Source: CAG-217 sp963605415 (GTDB lineage Bacteria; Bacillota; Clostridia; Oscillospirales; Acutalibacteraceae). From it: 64,000 bases of DNA. The position numbers and the translations under genes were made by a program. Within the stretch, counting starts at the first letter, position 1. Each line of letters opens with the position of its first letter. The stretch is from positions 124,001 to 188,000 of the forward strand of contig CAVCUL010000002.1 in the NCBI GenBank assembly GCA_963605415.1, in the 5' to 3' direction. Shown piece by piece: positions 9,207 through 17,351 of this stretch. Below the pieces are notes generated by a model. The model was not told the DNA's origin. It ran no database searches and saw only the letters and a program-made list of their open reading frames with translations.

Positions 9207-10189
9207 GAAAGGGCAATATCAGCATTTTTGTGCCCCATATCGGCTGCCCGTGCCGGTGCACCTTTTGCGACCAGCGCACCATCAGCGGCCAAACGGCGCC
9301 GCCCACCCCGGCAGATGTGCGTGCCGCTTGTGAGAAAGCCTTTGAAAAAGACGGTTTCAGCTATGAAATTGCGTTTTTTGGAGGCTCCTTTACCGCCATT
9401 GAACCGGCGTATATGCAGTCCCTGCTGGCTGCCGCCGCACCTTATGTGCAGGCCGGCAAGGCCACAGGCATTCGGGTGTCTACCCGGCCGGACTGTGTGG
9501 ACGATACGGTGCTTGCACTACTAAAGTCCTACGGCGTGACCGCTGTGGAACTGGGGTGCCAAAGTATGGACGACCGGGTGCTGACCCGGTGCCGCCGGGG
9601 CCACACGGCAGCGGACAGTATTGCCGCCGCCCATTGCGTGCACCGAGCGGGGCTGGAACTGGGCGTGCAGATGATGACCGGTCTGCCCGGCGATACGGAC
9701 GATACCGCCCTGGCGACTGCCCGGCAGCTGATCGACCTGCGCCCGGCCACCGTGCGCATTTACCCAACGGTGGTGCTGGCGGGCACAGAGCTGGAACGCC
9801 AATACCGCAGCGGGGACTATGTGCCCCAAACGGTGGCGCAGGCGGTGGACCTGTGCAGTCGGCTGGTGCCGCTGTTTGAGCAGGCAGGGGTGCGGATCAT
9901 TCGCCTGGGGCTGCACAGCAGCCCGGAGGTAAAGGCTCGGCAGGTGGCCGGTGCCTTTCACGACAGCTTTGGCGAGCTGGTTTATTCCCGTATGTTGCTG
10001 CGCCGGGTGCTGGCATACCCGCCGGGGCCGTACACCGTGACGGTGCACCCCCGGTACTACTCCCGTTTTGTGGGGAATAAAAAACAAAATCTGGCTGAAC
10101 TGGCCGCAAGGCAGTATCAGATCCGGTTACAAACAGATACCGCCCTGGCGGGCGAAATGAGGATCGAATATGGTATTAAGAACACTTGA
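9203..10189 (+). CDS. Radical SAM protein, Elp3/HemN-like fold
   Basis: The N-terminus has the radical SAM Cys-x3-Cys-x2-Cys cluster motif within IGCPCRCTFCDQR (residues about 13-25), followed by FFGGSFTAI and STRPDCVDD. These features resemble the Elp3/HemN branch of the family. A C-terminal part of about 100 residues has no recognisable domain and no acetyltransferase. A gene of this type often sits between rnc and smc in Clostridia, but its substrate is not established, so I give no symbol. ATGA overlap with rnc and a 20-base overlap with smc make it part of one tightly coupled run. Confidence 0.85.
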   Translation: MRKGNISIFVPHIGCPCRCTFCDQRTISGQTAPPTPADVRAACEKAFEKDGFSYEIAFFGGSFTAIEPAYMQSLLAAAAPYVQAGKATGIRVSTRPDCVDDTVLALLKSYGVTAVELGCQSMDDRVLTRCRRGHTAADSIAAAHCVHRAGLELGVQMMTGLPGDTDDTALATARQLIDLRPATVRIYPTVVLAGTELERQYRSGDYVPQTVAQAVDLCSRLVPLFEQAGVRIIRLGLHSSPEVKARQVAGAFHDSFGELVYSRMLLRRVLAYPPGPYTVTVHPRYYSRFVGNKKQNLAELAARQYQIRLQTDTALAGEMRIEYGIKNT

Positions 10190-13100
10190 AATGCAGGGGT
10201 TTAAGTCCTTTCCGGACAAAACGGTGCTGAACTTTGGCAAGGGCATCACCGCCGTGGTAGGGCCTAACGGCTCCGGCAAGAGCAATATCTCCGACGCGGT
10301 GCGTTGGGTACTGGGCGAGACCAGCACCAAGTCCCTGCGCGGCTCTAAGATGGAGGATGTGATCTTTGGCGGCACCTCCGCCCGTAAGGCGCTGGGCTTT
10401 GCCCAGGTGCAGCTGACCCTGGACAACAGCGACGGCACCTTAAAGGACCGGGGCGAGATCGTCACCGTTACCCGCCGCTATTACCGCAGCGGCGAGAGCG
10501 AGTACAAGATCGACGGCGAGCAGGTGCGGCGCAAGGATATTCGGGAGCTGTTTATGGACACCGGCCTGGGCGCCGACGGCTACTCTCTGGTGGGTCAGGG
10601 CAAGATCGACTCCATCATTTCTGCCAAGAATGAGGATCGCCGGGAGTTGTTTGAGGAGGCGGCGGGGATCTCCCGCTTCCGCCACAAGCGCACAGACGCC
10701 CAGCGGCGACTGGAGCAGGCCCAGGAGAATTTGGTGCGCCTGCTGGATATTTTAGGCGAGTTGGAGAGCCGGGTAGGCCCCTTGAAAGTCCAAAGCGAAA
10801 AGGCCGCCGCCTTTTTAGATCTGAGTGCGGAGAAGAAAGAACTGGAGATCGGCGTTTGGCTGCAAAAGCTGGACCGCTTTACCGACGAATTGCGGGAGCA
10901 GGAGCACCGCATTGACGCTGCCGGTGCCTCTTACCAAATTTGCGAGGCGGATCTGGCAGAGATCGAGAAGAAGATCGAGGAAGCCGCTGCCGGTGCCGCA
11001 CAGCTGAATGTGGAGATCGAGGAGCAGCGCCTGGCCTCCCAAAAGCTGGAGGAGGAAGCCCTGCGCAAGGACGCAGAGATCCGGGTGTTGGAGACCAACT
11101 TGCAGCACCAGACCGAGACGGTGGAGCGCCTGGAACAGGAGATCCGCGACGCGGACCAGACCGGCGCCACCTTGGAGGAGCGGCTGGCCCAACTGCGCCA
11201 AACTATTGCGGATAATGACGCTGCCGGGGCGGACAAGCGCCGCCAGCTGGAGGAGATCACCCGCCAGAGCCAGGCTCTGCTGGACTCCGGCGACAGCAAT
11301 ACAAAAGAGACGACGCAGTTGAACCGCCGACTCAGCGACCTGACCTTGCAGCTGTCTGACGCCAAGGTGCAGGCTTCTGCCGCCGCTTCTTCTATGGAGG
11401 AGATCGGGCAGCGCTCCGGCTCTGTGAACGACCTGCTGGCCGCCTGCGGCAAGGAGACCCAGCGGATCCTGGCCCGGCAGCAGGAGAGCCGGGAGAACCT
11501 GGCGTTCTTGCAGCAGCGCATTGATGAGAACAGCAACGCCCTGTCCGGCTATCAAATGAAGTTGCAGGGCAAAACTGCCGCAGCAGAGAAGATCAAGTCC
11601 AAATTGGACGAACTGGCCGCCGCCGTGCAGCAAAAGCAGCAGCGGGCCGGTCTGCTGTCGGATCTGGAGAAGAATATGGAGGGCTTTTCCGGCGCGGTAA
11701 AGGCGGTGATCCGCCAGTCCAGAGCCGGTGCCCTGCGGGGGATCCACGGGGTGCTGTCCCAGCTGATCACCGTAGAGGACGCCCATTCCACGGCTATTGA
11801 GGTGGCGCTGGGCGCCGCCATGCAAAATATCGTTACGGATAACGAGGCAGACGCCAAGCGGGCCATGCAGTACCTAAAGCAGAACAACGCCGGGCGGGCC
11901 ACATTCCTGCCCATCAGCAACATTCAGGGCCGCCGGTTAGAGGAGCGGGGCCTGGAGGACTGCTTTGGCTATGTGGCGCTGGCGCCGGAACTGGTGGACT
12001 GCGACCGCCGGTACAGTCAAATTATCTCCAACCTGCTGGGGCGCACGGTGATTGTGGAGGACTTGGACTCCGCCATCGGTATGGCCAAGCAGTACCACAA
12101 CCGCTTTCGCATTGTGACCCTGGACGGTCAGGTGATGAACCCGGGCGGCTCCATGAGCGGCGGTTCCCGTGCCAAGGGCGCCGGGGTGCTGTCCCGCGCC
12201 AATCAGATCGAGGCGCTGCACAGCGAGGTCAAGGCCCTGGAGGGGCAAATGCACGATGTGCAGGCAGAGTATAAAACCGCTGTGGAGGAGGCCAACTTTG
12301 CCGCTGCCAAGCTGCAAGGTGCCCAGGCGGATATGAAACAGGCCCAGGAGGACCTGATCCGCGCCCAGGGCGAGGATAAGCTGATTAGCGAGAAATTGTC
12401 TGCCGCAGAGAGCCAGCAGCAGGCCTTGCAGCAGGAGAAAGACAACGCCGCCGATCGTGTGCAGGCGTTGCAGCAGGAGCTGGACGCTGCCAATGCCAAG
12501 GCTGCCGGGTTTGAAAGCGCCATTGCAGACACCCGCGCCGCCCTGGAGCAGGCGGGCAGCCAGGCTGCCGCCATTACCGCACAGCGAGAGGAGACCCGCC
12601 GCCAGACGGAGCAGCTGAACCTGGAGCTGGTGACCCTGGCTAAGGACAGCGCTGCTGCCAAAATGAGCATTGAAGATCTGCTGGCTCGGAAGAACAGCGC
12701 GGCGGACCGGGTGGCTGCCACCCGGCGAGAGATCGAGCAGATCCGCGCCTCCCAAACCGGCTTTACCGCCCAAACGGAGCAGTTACAAGCCCAGGCGCAG
12801 GAACTGCGGGACCGGGCAGCCCGGGCGGAGGAAACGGTGCAGCAAAAGATCGCTGCCCGCACCGACGGCGAAAAGACCACCGGCGACCTGCGTGCCGCCG
12901 AGCGGGCCAAGAGCCAGGAGCGCCAGCAGCTGTCTGCCGAGTTGGTACGGCTGGAAGAGCGCAAGAACGCCATGCAAAAGGAATATGACGAGCTGGGCGA
13001 TATGCTCTTTGAGCAGTACGAATTGACCCGCCGAGAGGCCCAGGCGCTGAACATTCAAATCGACAATATGGCCGAGGCCAAAAAGCGCCTGCACGAGATC

Positions 13101-13742
13101 AAAGTGGCTATCAAAAAGCTGGGCTCCATCAATGTGGGCGCCATTGAGGAATATAAGGAAGTTTCCGAACGCTACACATTCCTGAAAGAACAGATCGACG
13201 ATGTGGAGCGCTCCAAGTCGGAGCTCAACAAGATCATTGAGGACCTGACTGCTTCTATGAGCGAGAAGTTCCTGACCCAGTTCCGGAAGATCAATACCGA
13301 GTTCGCCGCCTGCTTTACAGACTTTTTCGGCGGGGGCAAGGGCGAGTTGATCCTGGAAGAGCCGGACAACTGCCTGGAGTCCGCCATTGAGATCAAAATT
13401 CAGCCCCCGGGCAAGTCGGTGCAGAACATTAACCTGTTCTCCGGCGGCGAAAAGTCGCTGGCGGCGCTGGCGCTGCTCTTTAGTGTGCTGAAGGTGACCC
13501 CCTCGCCGTTTTGTATTTACGACGAGGTAGAGGCAGCGCTGGACGATGTGAATGTGGAACGCTTTGCCAAGTATATGCGCCGTATGACGGACAAGACCCA
13601 GTTTATCAGCATTACCCACCGCCGGGGCACTATGGAAGAGGCGGATGTGCTCTACGGCGTGACCATGCAGGAAAAGGGCGTGTCCAAGCTGCTGGAGCTG
13701 CAAACGGCGGAGCTGGCAGCCAAAATGGGATTGGAGGAATAA
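10170..13742 (+). CDS. smc: Chromosome segregation protein SMC
   Basis: The condensin ATPase that organises the newly replicated chromosome. It begins MVLRTLEMQGFKSFPDK and has Walker A GPNGSGKSN at residues 31-39. A long coiled coil runs from about residue 170 to 1000, interrupted by the hinge at about 510-650. The C-terminal half-ATPase carries LFSGGEKSLAALALLF (signature) and FCIYDEVEAALDD (Walker B). The 1190-residue length is standard. Its start lies 20 bases inside the radical SAM gene. The scpA and scpB partners are not in the window. ftsY follows after 3 bases, as in many Bacillota. Confidence 0.98.
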   Translation: MVLRTLEMQGFKSFPDKTVLNFGKGITAVVGPNGSGKSNISDAVRWVLGETSTKSLRGSKMEDVIFGGTSARKALGFAQVQLTLDNSDGTLKDRGEIVTVTRRYYRSGESEYKIDGEQVRRKDIRELFMDTGLGADGYSLVGQGKIDSIISAKNEDRRELFEEAAGISRFRHKRTDAQRRLEQAQENLVRLLDILGELESRVGPLKVQSEKAAAFLDLSAEKKELEIGVWLQKLDRFTDELREQEHRIDAAGASYQICEADLAEIEKKIEEAAAGAAQLNVEIEEQRLASQKLEEEALRKDAEIRVLETNLQHQTETVERLEQEIRDADQTGATLEERLAQLRQTIADNDAAGADKRRQLEEITRQSQALLDSGDSNTKETTQLNRRLSDLTLQLSDAKVQASAAASSMEEIGQRSGSVNDLLAACGKETQRILARQQESRENLAFLQQRIDENSNALSGYQMKLQGKTAAAEKIKSKLDELAAAVQQKQQRAGLLSDLEKNMEGFSGAVKAVIRQSRAGALRGIHGVLSQLITVEDAHSTAIEVALGAAMQNIVTDNEADAKRAMQYLKQNNAGRATFLPISNIQGRRLEERGLEDCFGYVALAPELVDCDRRYSQIISNLLGRTVIVEDLDSAIGMAKQYHNRFRIVTLDGQVMNPGGSMSGGSRAKGAGVLSRANQIEALHSEVKALEGQMHDVQAEYKTAVEEANFAAAKLQGAQADMKQAQEDLIRAQGEDKLISEKLSAAESQQQALQQEKDNAADRVQALQQELDAANAKAAGFESAIADTRAALEQAGSQAAAITAQREETRRQTEQLNLELVTLAKDSAAAKMSIEDLLARKNSAADRVAATRREIEQIRASQTGFTAQTEQLQAQAQELRDRAARAEETVQQKIAARTDGEKTTGDLRAAERAKSQERQQLSAELVRLEERKNAMQKEYDELGDMLFEQYELTRREAQALNIQIDNMAEAKKRLHEIKVAIKKLGSINVGAIEEYKEVSERYTFLKEQIDDVERSKSELNKIIEDLTASMSEKFLTQFRKINTEFAACFTDFFGGGKGELILEEPDNCLESAIEIKIQPPGKSVQNINLFSGGEKSLAALALLFSVLKVTPSPFCIYDEVEAALDDVNVERFAKYMRRMTDKTQFISITHRRGTMEEADVLYGVTMQEKGVSKLLELQTAELAAKMGLEE

Positions 13743-13745
13743 AGA

Positions 13746-14750
13746 ATGGGTATTTTTTCTAAATTCAGAAAGGGCCTGAAAAAGACCCGCACCGAGGGCA
13801 TTACCGCCCAGCTGGACGATGTGATGGAGAGCCATCAGGAGATCACGGACGATCTGTACGACGAGCTGGAAGAAGTGCTCATTATGGGCGATGTGGGTAT
13901 TCCCACCGCCGAGCGAGTGATCCGGGACCTGAAAGCCAAGATCGAGAACGACAAGATCACCAGCGTGCCCCAGGTGCGAGAGACTATGAAGGACATTGTG
14001 TCCGGTATCGTGTGGGGCGGTAGCTATCTGTCCCTGCGCACCAAGCCCTCTGTGATCCTGGTGATCGGCGTCAACGGCGTGGGCAAGACCACCACCATCG
14101 GCAAGCTGGCCCTGCGGCTGAAAAATCAGGGCCGCAAGGTGATCCTGGGCGCGGCAGATACTTTCCGTGCCGCTGCCATTGAGCAGCTGGAAGTGTGGGC
14201 CAAGCGAGCAGATGTGGAATTGATCAAGCACGCCGAGGGGGCAGACCCGGCCTCCGTGGTGTTTGACACCATTGCCGCCGGTAAGGCCAGAAGTGCGGAT
14301 GTGATCATCATTGATACCGCCGGCCGACTGCACAATAAAAAGAACCTGATGGACGAGTTGAACAAGATCAGCCGGGTCATTGAGCGGGAGCTGCCGGGGG
14401 CCTCTAAGGAGGTGCTGCTGGTGCTGGACGCCACCACCGGCCAAAATGCGGTGAACCAGGCCAAGGACTTTAAGGACGCGGCGGGCATTACCGGCATTGT
14501 GCTCACCAAGCTGGACGGCACCGCCCGGGGCGGCGTGGTGCTGGCTATCAATAACGAACTGGATGTGCCGGTGAAGTTCGTGGGTGTAGGCGAGCAGATC
14601 GACGATTTGCAGCCCTTTGACGCAGACGCTTTTGCCGCCGGGCTGTTTGACAAGGCACCTACAGAGGTGGACGAGGAGGAGATCGCCTCCTTTATCGGTA
14701 GCGCCGAGGAGTCAGCGGACGAAAAAGCGGAGAAAGGGTCGCAAAACTAA
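13746..14750 (+). CDS. ftsY: Signal recognition particle receptor FtsY
   Basis: The membrane-associated GTPase that receives SRP-ribosome complexes for co-translational membrane insertion. It has the N-domain helices (residues 1-95) and the G1 motif GVNGVGKTTTIGKLA (about 100-115). DTFRAAAIEQL, DTAGRLHNKKNLM and TKLDGTARGG follow. The 334-residue form lacks the long acidic A domain of E. coli, as usual for Bacillota. It ends with a short acidic tail. Confidence 0.97.
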   Translation: MGIFSKFRKGLKKTRTEGITAQLDDVMESHQEITDDLYDELEEVLIMGDVGIPTAERVIRDLKAKIENDKITSVPQVRETMKDIVSGIVWGGSYLSLRTKPSVILVIGVNGVGKTTTIGKLALRLKNQGRKVILGAADTFRAAAIEQLEVWAKRADVELIKHAEGADPASVVFDTIAAGKARSADVIIIDTAGRLHNKKNLMDELNKISRVIERELPGASKEVLLVLDATTGQNAVNQAKDFKDAAGITGIVLTKLDGTARGGVVLAINNELDVPVKFVGVGEQIDDLQPFDADAFAAGLFDKAPTEVDEEEIASFIGSAEESADEKAEKGSQN

Positions 14751-14751
14751 A

Positions 14752-15339
14752 ATGGAATTTATCTTAGCAAGTAATAATCAAAAGAAGCTGGCAGAAATGC
14801 AGCGCATTCTCTCGCCCCTGGGCATTGAGGTGAAGACTGCCGCCATGCTGGGGCTGGAACTGCCGGATGTGGTGGAGGACGGCGACACCTTTGAGGCCAA
14901 CGCCGCCTTAAAGGCGCGCAGTGCCTGCCGGGTCACCGGTCTGCCGGCCATTGCAGACGACAGCGGTTTGTGCGTGGACTATTTGGACGGCGCACCGGGT
15001 ATTTACAGCGCCCGGTTCTCCGGCGGTCACGGGGACGATGAGGCCAACAACGACCTGCTGCTGCAAAAGTTAGAGGGCGTGCCTATGGAGCAGCGCACCG
15101 CCTATTATGTGTGCGCCATTTGCTGCGTGTTCCCGGACGGTGAGGAGCTGACGGTGCGGGGCGAGTGCCACGGGCACATCGGTTTTGAGCGGGACGGCAA
15201 CGCCGGGTTCGGCTATGACCCGCTGTTTTTGGTAGAGGGCCGCAGCTTTGGCCGCTATACCGCAGAGGAAAAGGACAAAATCAGCCACAGAGGGCGCGCG
15301 CTGCGTACCCTGGCGGCAGAATTGGAGAAACGGATATGA
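14752..15339 (+). CDS. rdgB: XTP/dITP diphosphatase (RdgB/HAM1 family)
   Basis: Removes deaminated purine nucleotides such as dITP, XTP and ITP from the pool. The protein opens with the family motif MEFILASNNQKKLAEM, has ADDSGLCVDYLDGAPGIYSAR, and the C-terminal FGYDPLFLVEG and KISHRGRAL blocks. ATG 14752 directly follows the ftsY stop and gives 195 residues, the family length. The next gene overlaps by 4 bases. Confidence 0.95.
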   Translation: MEFILASNNQKKLAEMQRILSPLGIEVKTAAMLGLELPDVVEDGDTFEANAALKARSACRVTGLPAIADDSGLCVDYLDGAPGIYSARFSGGHGDDEANNDLLLQKLEGVPMEQRTAYYVCAICCVFPDGEELTVRGECHGHIGFERDGNAGFGYDPLFLVEGRSFGRYTAEEKDKISHRGRALRTLAAELEKRI

Positions 15340-15755
15340 CAAGTAAAGAACGGGCCGCGTGGCGTGCCAAGGCCAACGGACTGGAGGCCATCTTCCAAAT
15401 CGGCAAAGAGGGGATCTCCCACAACCTGATCGCCCAGCTGGACGACGCACTGGATGTGCGGGAGCTGATCAAGGTGCGAGTGCACCTGGAGTCTGCCCCC
15501 CAGCCGCCGAAAGAACTGGCCCGGGCGCTGGGTGAGGCGCTGGGCGCCAATGTGATCCAGGTAATCGGCGGTATTATCGTGCTGCAACGCCCCATTGATG
15601 AAGAAAAAGTGCGCGCAAAGAAAGCTGCCCGCGCCGGAGAGAAGAAAGTGAAAAAGAAGCAGGTGCGTATTAAAGGTATGCGGCAGCGGCAGCGGGAGAA
15701 AGAAGAGAAAAATCCCTACGCCAAGTACGACCGACCCAAGTATTATGGCAGATAA
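15336..15755 (+). CDS. yhbY: YhbY-family CRM-domain RNA-binding protein
   Basis: A small ribosome-associated RNA-binding protein thought to act in 50S assembly. The CRM fold covers residues 1-95, with RAKANGLEAIFQIGKEG (GxxG loop region), ELIKVRVHLES and GANVIQVIGGIIVLQRP. A highly charged Lys/Arg-rich tail (about residues 95-139) is longer than in the B. subtilis YqeI protein. The order yhbY(yqeI)-nadD-yqeK-rsfS matches B. subtilis. It overlaps nadD by 11 bases. Confidence 0.9.
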   Translation: MTSKERAAWRAKANGLEAIFQIGKEGISHNLIAQLDDALDVRELIKVRVHLESAPQPPKELARALGEALGANVIQVIGGIIVLQRPIDEEKVRAKKAARAGEKKVKKKQVRIKGMRQRQREKEEKNPYAKYDRPKYYGR

Positions 15756-16371
15756 ACTGCGCATTGGCATTTACGGCGGGGCCTTTAATCCGGTGCACAA
15801 CGGGCATTTGCACTTGGCGACGTATTTTTGTACCGCCTGCCACTTGCAGCAACTGCTGTTTGTGCCTACGGCACGACCGCCGCACCGCAGCGACGACGGT
15901 TTTGCACCGGCGGCGGATCGGATTGCCATGCTGCGTCTGGCTACTGCGCAACGATCCGATTGGACTGTGAGCACGATAGAGTTTGAACTGCCGGGCAAAA
16001 GCTATACCTATGATACCGTATGTGCACTGGAGCAGCAGTATCCCGACGCGGAACTGTACCTGCTGGTGGGTGCGGATCAGTTTTTGCATTTTGACAGCTG
16101 GTACAAAGCCGACCAGCTGCTTCAAAAGGTGACCCTGTTGGGTGCGCCCAGGCAGGATGAAGCCCAGCGTCGCCAAATGGAAACGGCACTGAGCAGCAAG
16201 CTTTTTGCCGGCGCCCGGGTACAGGTGGCTGCCATGCAGGCGCTACCAATGAGCAGCAGCACCGTGCGCCAAAGGGTGCGTGATGGGCAGTCAATTGCCA
16301 ATGATGTGCCTGCAGCCGTGGCAGATTATATTCAGAAAAAGGGGCTTTACCGTGGACAAGACAAAATATAA
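15745..16371 (+). CDS. nadD: Nicotinate-nucleotide adenylyltransferase
   Basis: Adenylates nicotinate mononucleotide to deamido-NAD in NAD synthesis. It carries GIYGGAFNPVHNGHL with the nucleotidyltransferase HxGH motif (near residues 17-20) and the C-terminal SSSTVRQRV motif that matches the family ISSTxVR. The GADQFLHFDSWY block and the 208-residue length fit. Its last 20 bases overlap the GTG start of the next gene. Confidence 0.96.
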   Translation: MADKLRIGIYGGAFNPVHNGHLHLATYFCTACHLQQLLFVPTARPPHRSDDGFAPAADRIAMLRLATAQRSDWTVSTIEFELPGKSYTYDTVCALEQQYPDAELYLLVGADQFLHFDSWYKADQLLQKVTLLGAPRQDEAQRRQMETALSSKLFAGARVQVAAMQALPMSSSTVRQRVRDGQSIANDVPAAVADYIQKKGLYRGQDKI

Positions 16372-16927
16372 GCAGTATGTGGAGCTGATCCGCAGCCGAC
16401 TGTCCGACTATCGCTTTTACCACTCTGTGTGCGTGGCAGAGGCGGCGGTGCAGCTGGCAGAGCGCTTTGGCGCCGATGTGGAACAGGCGTATGTGGCCGG
16501 TATTCTGCACGATGTGATGAAAGAGGAGGAGCCGTCTGTGCAGCGGGCGTATATTGAAAAAGCCGGCGAACAGATGTCAGACCTTGAAATTCGCATTGGA
16601 AAGGTGTATCATCAAATGAGCGGCGCTGCCTATGCGCGCCTGGAGCTGGGCATTACGGACCCGGATATTCTAAACGCCATTCGGTATCACACCACCGCCC
16701 GCCGGGGTATGAGCCTGCTGGAGCAGATCATTTATTTGGCGGATTTTATCTCCGCCGATCGGCATTATAAAGATGTGGAGACCATGCGCGCCAAGGTGGA
16801 TGAGGGGCTGGAGCCGGGTATGCTCTACTCCCTAACCTATACCATTACGGACCTGGCCCAGCAGGGTCGGCCCATTCACCCGGATACAGTAGACGCCTAC
16901 AACTGGGTGCTGGAGCGCCGGGGATAA
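16352..16927 (+). CDS. yqeK: YqeK-type HD-domain nucleotide hydrolase
   Basis: An HD-superfamily metal phosphohydrolase. Characterised YqeK/BsApaH relatives split diadenosine tetraphosphate into two ADP. Metal ligands are visible as H in FYHSVCVAEAA, the HD pair in AGILHDVMKEE, and the later YHTTAR and IYLADFISADR segments. I start at GTG 16352 (VDKTKYKQY), overlapping nadD by 20 bases with AAAAAGGGG upstream; an earlier in-frame ATG would read through the nadD tail. It has 191 residues, normal for the family, and sits in the conserved nadD-yqeK-rsfS order. Confidence 0.92.
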   Translation: MDKTKYKQYVELIRSRLSDYRFYHSVCVAEAAVQLAERFGADVEQAYVAGILHDVMKEEEPSVQRAYIEKAGEQMSDLEIRIGKVYHQMSGAAYARLELGITDPDILNAIRYHTTARRGMSLLEQIIYLADFISADRHYKDVETMRAKVDEGLEPGMLYSLTYTITDLAQQGRPIHPDTVDAYNWVLERRG

Positions 16928-16994
16928 TGCAGGCAGCGGCAAGACCGTCTGCTTTTGCCGGTACCTGTATAGAATAGTGAGAAAGGATCTTTGA

Positions 16995-17351
16995 ATGGAA
17001 ATTTTAGATATTGTAAAAACGGCCGTGCGTGCCATAGACAGCAAGCAGGGGCTGGACACAGAGGTGATCCGCATTACGGATCTGACAGTGCTGGCGGATT
17101 ATTTTGTTATTGCCACCGCCACCTCCTCCACCCAGCTGCGGGCTATGGGCGACGAGGTAGAGTATAAGCTGAGCCAGGCGGGCGCAGAACCCCACCACAT
17201 TGAGGGCAAGGCCACCGGCTGGCTGTGTTTGGATTACGGCACGGTGGTCATTCACCTGCTGGAGCGCAAGCAGCGGGATTACTACCAGCTGGAGCGCCTG
17301 TGGGGCGACGGCGAAAAACAGGATATTACAAGTTTATTGGAGGCAGAATAA
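16995..17351 (+). CDS. rsfS: Ribosome silencing factor RsfS
   Basis: Binds ribosomal protein L14 and blocks 30S-50S joining when nutrients are scarce. The 118 residues show the family N-terminus ILDIVKTAVRAIDSKQG, the central ITDLTVLADYFVIATATSSTQLRA, and the WLCLDYGTVVIHLL and YYQLERLWGD blocks. The upstream 67-base gap is the only sizeable one between yhbY and leuS. Its TAA overlaps the leuS ATG by one base. Confidence 0.96.
   Translation: MEILDIVKTAVRAIDSKQGLDTEVIRITDLTVLADYFVIATATSSTQLRAMGDEVEYKLSQAGAEPHHIEGKATGWLCLDYGTVVIHLLERKQRDYYQLERLWGDGEKQDITSLLEAE

Noticed and set aside
10815..14444. Several long antisense frames opposite smc and ftsY
   Set aside because: Coiled-coil codon bias in smc produces open antisense frames. 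The sense proteins have all expected motifs.
16928..16994. T-box or other leader before rsfS-leuS
   Set aside because: Only 67 bases are available, with one weak GGCAA/TTGCC hairpin and no T-box sequence.
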